This document shows, in pieces, positions 57,632-62,064 of a DNA stretch of 62,064 bases. The stretch's first letter is position 1. Each line of letters opens with the position of its first letter. Below the pieces are notes generated by a model. That model saw nothing but the letters and a program-made list of their open reading frames with translations, made no database searches and was not told the origin of the DNA. The DNA is from Oscillospiraceae bacterium (GTDB taxonomy: Bacteria; Bacillota_A; Clostridia; Oscillospirales; Oscillospiraceae). Position numbers and translations under genes: made by a program. The DNA lies in contig JAFTKA010000004.1 of assembly GCA_017456105.1 (NCBI GenBank), forward strand, positions 1 through 62,064. The letters are read 5' to 3'.

Positions 57632-60600
57632 TTAGTGTACATACGCATAGGCAGAATCACCGTACCTCATCATCGCTTTAACAAGCTCCGGCAATCCAGC
57701 AATCGTACTGTTCTGTTTTTCGTAGGCATAAGACTCAATGCTGTAACACACTGCATTACTTACAGGGGTGTCCCCATCGTAAATAGTCAGATACACACTT
57801 TGTCTCATTTGTCCTGCATCCAAACCGATAAAGTACACATGGTACACGCCATCTTCCTCAATAAACTTATCAGAGAAAATCGTCCATTTGCCTGTTCCGC
57901 TTTCAATGATTACCCTTAAATCTTTCACATTCTCCGCAGTGAACTTAAGGCGAATGGAGATAGATTCCTGCAAATTCAAGCCTGCACCCTTCCACTGAGC
58001 TGTGGGATTCTCTACTGTTTTGTAGTTAGTGTCAAGAACAGTATCCAAAGTAGGTTCTTCATTTGTTCCCCACAGTAACTGCGTTTCGGTCAGAGAAGCA
58101 TTTACCAAAGAATCCGTTCTGTAGCCGGTATAGGTTTGGGATGCAGCACCATAATTTAGTAGGTCTACTAACAGTGTTCGCAGCTCAGCGTATTCATCGG
58201 CAGCATACAAGTCAAGCATGCTATAGCAATACTCGGCAACACTATATTCCCTTATGGCACTGGCACACTCCACACCGTTATAAGTAGCATACAGGGTTGC
58301 TTTTATCGTGTCGTTCATCTGGTTAGGTGCAATATTGCGGAAGGCGAATACATATCGATCTCCGGAAACGGAATAGGTGGAAACCTTTGTCTTCACACCG
58401 TTCAACTCAAACACCACATATGGATTCGTGTAGCCTACATCTTCAAATAACGTCTGGTCAACCTTATAATTGATAGAAAGGTTGTGCTGCAGGGACAGGG
58501 AGGCACCTTTGAAATCCAAGTTTTCAATTTCCATGCTGTCAAAGTCTGCCTCTATTTGTTCACCAGTATCTGTTGTGATATTATATTCTTCTTTCGCAAT
58601 ATAAAGTTCCGGCAAAACAACTGCGTTATAATTGCTTTCATTGGAAATTTCGATATCTTCATAGGTAACTGTTCGCAAAAGCTCTATTTCATCAAAGTTT
58701 TTTACCGCATAATCCATTGTGCCATCATCTGTCGCAACGATCCTTACTTCGTATTTTTGATCTGTTGGCAATACAAATATTTTCTCATCTACATCAACAA
58801 ACGCGGTAATATGTGCTGCACAGCAGGTAACTTTGTTATCGATTATCGATAAAACGAGTTCATTTTCACTGTCATAAACATAAACATCAGTCGGACACTT
58901 TACTGTCATTAAATTTGAGGAGGAATAGATACCCTTATGACAGTCACCATTTATCCACTCGCCTTCCAGATAAACAACTGCTTGAATTGCCCCATCACAA
59001 GATGTTAAATTCTCGTACAGTTTAATTCCATCTGCAACTGCGAAAAATGGATTTTTTGTTATTGTAGTATCGATGATATAGCTGGTTGTGTATTCTCTCT
59101 TGAATGCGGAAAGGTACGCACTCATTGTTTTATAACAATAGCTTTCCAATGATTGCAAAAAGCCCCATGTGGTATCAAAATTTGCAGCTGCAGTGTACGT
59201 TTTTTCGGCGGTCAATGTGTTTGCTTGTGTTTTTGCTATTTCTATATATTCTTTTTCAAGCAATGCAGCTGCATTCATAAGTCTGTGTGTTTCTGTCAGA
59301 TCCCCTAAACCAGAAAGATAATCAAGACACATGTAGGTCAGATTATAGGTCACTGACAATGCTGCTATATTCCAACCTGTTATTTTCTGAATTGCAGCAT
59401 AGACAAAATCCTTAAGCAGCCCCTTTCCAAGCGATGAATATGCTACATTTCCTATGGAATCGAGCGTGCCATCTATGAGCATAATATCGAATACAGAGTC
59501 AAGTGCAGAATCGTAGTTATAAACTTCCCAATAAGGGGCTAATGCTTCCTGCAGAAGCTCCGAATTTTCACTGGACATCTGTGTTGCAATCCGTTGGACA
59601 GACTCCAACACATATTCATTCGTGTCATACAACGCCTGTGCAAGGAGGTATTTTTGATATACATCATAAAAGCTATAAACAACATCGACACCTGAGGTAA
59701 TATAATCAGAGATTGTCCCAATATTCTGTATGCCTGTGAATACACTTTCAAATTGAGATTTCTCAGCATCTGAAAAAATCTCGTGCAGGAACGCATATAA
59801 CTCGGGGCTGTAATCATCTAAGTCAAAAGTAGATTCAGTAAGGAATGTTCCCTCGATCCAATTTGCTTGCACCTTTCCGGTAAATTTATTCCAATCTCTC
59901 TCGAGACTTGCGTCCCATGCTTCAGAGGTTTTCAAAACAGATAAAACACTGTTAAACACGTCAGGAGCCCCGAGAGCTTTTTTAGCTTCTTTTACAAAGA
60001 CTTCCACGCCCTTACTTTTTTCTTCGTTCACATAACTTCTAAAAAGGTCAGTCAAGATAATATCATAAGGATTATCCGTTTTGAACGTTCCATAAAAATC
60101 TAACGAAATAAACTTTCCTACTCTTCCAATGGTATCCCATGCGGCGTAGCGGGTAAAATTACTCGAGCCCTCCTCATACTTCCAAATAGAATTGTAAAAG
60201 CTTGCATTCGTTGTTAGGTTGTTGTATTTATTTGAATTGATAAAAGAAAGGTGTTCTTGTACATATTGATTTGCTTCTTCCTGTACTTTCTGAGTAGTAG
60301 TTAAAGGATATTTATAGCTATAGTGCTTAGTTGCGTCAAAAAGGTCATCGAATCCACCTAATCCAGCATAGGTTTTGCTTATGGCGTTAAATTGACTCGC
60401 GGTGCCCTCGTAATAAACATCCGTTAATCCCCAACAATAATTAAAGGCACAAAAACCCATCCATGTACAACTTACGGGAATATATACAGTTTTCATGGCA
60501 GTAGCGTACTGAAACGCTCTCTTATCTATTCCAGTTACACCCTGTGGAATAACTATATCCTCAAAATAGCGCATTTCACTAAAAGCATATTGTCCGATTT

Positions 60601-60853
60601 GGGTAATACCTTTTTCGATTACGATGTGCTTAATATACTTGTCATATGAAGACCACGGTTTTCCTAAATTCGGTTGATCCGGAATAGCGCCTGTACCATA
60701 AATAGTTAAAATACCTTTGCTGGTGTCGAGTTCCCAAAAAACAGTAGAACTTAGAGAACCTGAATATGCAGCTGCAGAAACACCGAAAGTCCCTATTGGT
60801 ACATAAATAACCAACAAAACCAATACTAATACAAATGATAAGATTTTCTTCAT
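57632..60853 (-). CDS. Large secreted leucine-rich-repeat (BspA-type) protein
   Basis: 1073 residues. A Sec signal peptide (MKKILSFVLVLVLLVIYVPI, cleavage near VSAAA). About 30-175 has BspA-type LRR_5 repeats (TQIGQYAFSEMRYFEDIVIPQG, TGIDKRAFQYATAMKTVYIP; patterns only). About 190-640 is helical with no recognised motif. About 790-1073 has two tandem copies of a beta/helix module (SLQHNLSINYKV ... LLNYGAASQTY and NLQESISIRLKF ... MMRYGDSAYAY) seen at C-termini of Ruminococcaceae secreted proteins. No LPXTG or SLH anchor. AGGAG precedes the ATG. AT-rich and first long gene of a three-gene operon. Confidence 0.82.
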   Translation of the reverse strand: MKKILSFVLVLVLLVIYVPIGTFGVSAAAYSGSLSSTVFWELDTSKGILTIYGTGAIPDQPNLGKPWSSYDKYIKHIVIEKGITQIGQYAFSEMRYFEDIVIPQGVTGIDKRAFQYATAMKTVYIPVSCTWMGFCAFNYCWGLTDVYYEGTASQFNAISKTYAGLGGFDDLFDATKHYSYKYPLTTTQKVQEEANQYVQEHLSFINSNKYNNLTTNASFYNSIWKYEEGSSNFTRYAAWDTIGRVGKFISLDFYGTFKTDNPYDIILTDLFRSYVNEEKSKGVEVFVKEAKKALGAPDVFNSVLSVLKTSEAWDASLERDWNKFTGKVQANWIEGTFLTESTFDLDDYSPELYAFLHEIFSDAEKSQFESVFTGIQNIGTISDYITSGVDVVYSFYDVYQKYLLAQALYDTNEYVLESVQRIATQMSSENSELLQEALAPYWEVYNYDSALDSVFDIMLIDGTLDSIGNVAYSSLGKGLLKDFVYAAIQKITGWNIAALSVTYNLTYMCLDYLSGLGDLTETHRLMNAAALLEKEYIEIAKTQANTLTAEKTYTAAANFDTTWGFLQSLESYCYKTMSAYLSAFKREYTTSYIIDTTITKNPFFAVADGIKLYENLTSCDGAIQAVVYLEGEWINGDCHKGIYSSSNLMTVKCPTDVYVYDSENELVLSIIDNKVTCCAAHITAFVDVDEKIFVLPTDQKYEVRIVATDDGTMDYAVKNFDEIELLRTVTYEDIEISNESNYNAVVLPELYIAKEEYNITTDTGEQIEADFDSMEIENLDFKGASLSLQHNLSINYKVDQTLFEDVGYTNPYVVFELNGVKTKVSTYSVSGDRYVFAFRNIAPNQMNDTIKATLYATYNGVECASAIREYSVAEYCYSMLDLYAADEYAELRTLLVDLLNYGAASQTYTGYRTDSLVNASLTETQLLWGTNEEPTLDTVLDTNYKTVENPTAQWKGAGLNLQESISIRLKFTAENVKDLRVIIESGTGKWTIFSDKFIEEDGVYHVYFIGLDAGQMRQSVYLTIYDGDTPVSNAVCYSIESYAYEKQNSTIAGLPELVKAMMRYGDSAYAYVH

Positions 60854-60938
60854 ATTTATAACTCCTATGCTTGCTTTCTCAAGAGATATCTTTTGATAAT
60901 AGTCGTTTTATTAAGAAATAACCCGATACAACAGGGAA

Positions 60939-61010
60939 TCAAGGGGTTTCGGCATTCCCAGAACTCAAAACCGCCAATGCGAGGACCAGATAGCTGTCTG
61001 ACTTTTTCAT
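60939..61010 (-). CDS. Possible 23-residue leader ORF
   Basis: ATG 61010 behind GGAGGAG encodes MKKSDSYLVLALAVLSSGN plus four residues. It has the look of a truncated signal peptide and lies between the heptamer array and the LRR gene. It may be a leader peptide or a decayed gene start. Confidence 0.4.
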   Translation of the reverse strand: MKKSDSYLVLALAVLSSGNAETP

Positions 61011-61037
61011 ATACAAACACTCCTCCGTGTAAAAGAT

Positions 61038-61159
61038 AAGTATATTATATTATACTACCGCAAGTATATCTATTCACAATTTTCACAAATTTATACTTAT
61101 GGAATTATGCAATTTTAGGAATACTTACGCTAGTATAGATATATCATTCCTCAAGTATA
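61038..61159. promoter_or_regulatory. Array of seven (A/T)AGTATA heptamers
   Basis: Sites: AAGTATA 61038, TATACTA 61051, AAGTATA 61062, TATACTT 61092, AATACTT 61120 (one mismatch), TAGTATA 61131, AAGTATA 61153. They cover the whole spacer between the LRR operon and a divergent RHH gene. RHH repressors bind such short repeated boxes, so autoregulation and control of the operon are likely. Confidence 0.6.
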
Positions 61160-61175
61160 CGGAAAGGAACTTATT

Positions 61176-61364
61176 ATGGCATATTCGGATGCACAAAAGG
61201 AAGCCACTGCCCGTTACAATAAAAAGGCTTATGATCGGATCGATGTCATCGTTCCAAAGGGCAAACGTCAAGTCATTAAAGATTTCGCCGCCAGTCAGGG
61301 AAAAAGCCTAAACCGCTTCATCTGCGACGCCATTGACTTCCAAATGTATCAAAAAACCGAGTGA
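61176..61364 (+). CDS. Arc-type ribbon-helix-helix regulator
   Basis: A 62-residue protein: DRIDVIVPKGKRQVIKDFAA (strand and first helix) and GKSLNRFICDAIDFQM (second helix). It opens MAYSDAQKEATARYNKKAYD, the usual N-terminus of clostridial Arc-like proteins. AAAGGA precedes the ATG. Its stop codon lies in the stem of its own terminator. Likely ligand: the heptamer array in front of it. Confidence 0.85.
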   Translation: MAYSDAQKEATARYNKKAYDRIDVIVPKGKRQVIKDFAASQGKSLNRFICDAIDFQMYQKTE

Positions 61365-61399
61365 ACCGCCCTATTGAGGCCTGCATCACTCGGTTTAAT
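61354..61399 (+). terminator. Terminator of RHH gene
   Basis: 11-bp stem AAACCGAGTGA / TCACTCGGTTT (61354-61364 / 61386-61396) with a long loop; includes the TGA stop. Confidence 0.7.
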
Positions 61400-61700
61400 T
61401 ATTCTTACCCCACAAGGGACGCCCCCCCACCCGCAAAACCCATAAATGCGTTCCCTACATATTCTATCGAACAACAACTGTCATTGCGAAGGGGGAGCGA
61501 TGCGACCGCTGCCTGTGGCAGAGCAAGGGAGCAGTGCGAGTGGCCGCGGTCGATAAAATCTAGGAAAAGCGTAAGCCCGAAGATTTTATCGGGCACCGCA
61601 ACAGGATTAAAACACCCGTGGCAATCCGTCTCCACGTAGGGGCGATTCACGAATCGCCCCTACGTGGCTTCCCCCTGGGGAAGCTGACTGACGAGGGGTT
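61400..61700. repeat. Dispersed repeat cluster: long repeat copy 2 plus CGTAGG palindrome
   Basis: 61486-61605 is copy 2 of the repeat at 29158-29280, framed by TCATTGCGA (61481) and GTGGCAATCC (61618). At 61632-61667 lies CCACGTAGGGGCGATTC-AC-GAATCGCCCCTACGTGG (17-bp perfect arms). A fragment ATGCGTTCCCTAC at 61446 also matches the 56.9-kb cluster. No gene. Confidence 0.75.
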
Positions 61701-61783
61701 CTTGTCTCTCCTTTTAAAAGACGGGCCGCTCCGGATCTGTTGCCATTCCTCTCTTTAATATCCCAAAAAACCATAAAAAACTC

Positions 61784-61812
61784 TTGACAAATACCCCTGA
61801 GATTGCTATAAT
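61784..61812 (+). promoter_or_regulatory. tRNA-Ala promoter
   Basis: TTGACA (61784-61789), 17 bp, TATAAT (61807-61812): perfect consensus. Confidence 0.92.
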
Positions 61813-61844
61813 ACGAAAGCTGTCTGCAATCGCGGACGCAATAT

Positions 61845-61920
<76 letters not shown>

Positions 61921-61941
61921 AACGGTATCCGAGGGTACATT

Positions 61942-61990
61942 AAGTAAAAGTTCCGAAATCGTATGGTTTCGGAACTTTTACTTTATTTTT
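61942..61990 (+). terminator. tRNA-Ala terminator
   Basis: 17-bp perfect stem AAGTAAAAGTTCCGAAA / TTTCGGAACTTTTACTT (61942-61958 / 61967-61983) followed by TATTTTTTAT. Confidence 0.9.
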
Positions 61991-62064
61991 TATCCCGAAA
62001 ATGTTCTATTTTCTCTACCTAAAAATTTATGTCTCGGCACACCACAAAAACCGCGGAACTTTGC

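Noticed and set aside
57632..60853. Reading the 1073-residue protein as a toxin or adhesin of known type
   Set aside because: Only the BspA-type LRR part and the tandem C-terminal module are recognisable; the central helical region gives no motif on which to base a function.

Overview
The window is a 62 kb piece of a moderately GC-rich, low-redundancy chromosome from an anaerobic member of the Clostridia, most like the gut Oscillospiraceae/Ruminococcaceae. Several things point that way. There is a six-gene Rnf complex in the clostridial order (C-D-G-E-A-B), a group-B-like [FeFe] hydrogenase, an intact sporulation sigma factor K, and a meso-diaminopimelate dehydrogenase. AGGAGG-type ribosome binding sites are nearly universal, and family-typical genes such as DUF3786, DUF3892, DUF6061 and LytTR/DUF3021 are present. 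Species cannot be fixed from this alone.

Layout. 0-1.2 kb: a collagen-repeat membrane protein running off the left edge, divergent from a small XRE regulator with paired operator-like dyads. 1.3-6.8 kb: a GNAT acetyltransferase and a complete branched-chain amino-acid type ABC operon (livKHMGF). 6.9-11.2 kb: a zinc-ribbon-like membrane protein, two ribbon-helix-helix (RHH) genes, an amidohydrolase, RNase Y and tRNA-Leu. 11.4-18.2 kb: a Na/phosphate symporter, DUF genes, an Fe-S aldo/keto reductase, a LytTR-DUF3021 pair and glutamine synthetase. 18.2-25.4 kb: the rnf operon, divergent from NusG-II, Gx and ApbE genes that plausibly serve its flavinylation. 25.4-32.3 kb: nitroreductase, glycerate kinase, ABC exporter, tRNA-Pro, hydrogenase, NUDIX and a phosphoribosyltransferase. 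32.6-35.8 kb: a capsule-type phosphatase/copolymerase/tyrosine kinase trio, sigK and two tRNAs. 36-46 kb: a small XRE module, an Lgt homologue, xpt divergent from a BMP-type nucleoside ABC transporter, an SGNH hydrolase and ddh. 

The accessory part is 46-61.7 kb. An AT-rich island lies between a 20-bp copy of the tRNA-Arg 3' end (46245) and tRNA-Arg itself (53602). It carries a 1022-residue glycosyltransferase/helical-repeat protein, a DUF6061 gene coupled to a short conserved ORF, a DUF234-type ATPase and an IS3-type transposase. After a core stretch (DivIVA-like protein, FliB-like protein, CPA2 antiporter) comes a cluster of palindromic repeats. It is followed by a second AT-rich cassette: a 1073-residue secreted leucine-rich-repeat protein, a 39-residue peptide and a lipoprotein that share a C-terminal motif, and a divergent RHH regulator facing an array of seven heptamers. 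The window ends with more dispersed repeats and tRNA-Ala.

The best candidates for something undescribed are: the secreted LRR/peptide/lipoprotein operon with its heptamer array; the glycosyltransferase-repeat protein of the tRNA-Arg island; a nucleoside permease that gained an extra N-terminal membrane domain; and a family of hairpin-rich elements that start and end in tRNA 3'-end sequence.
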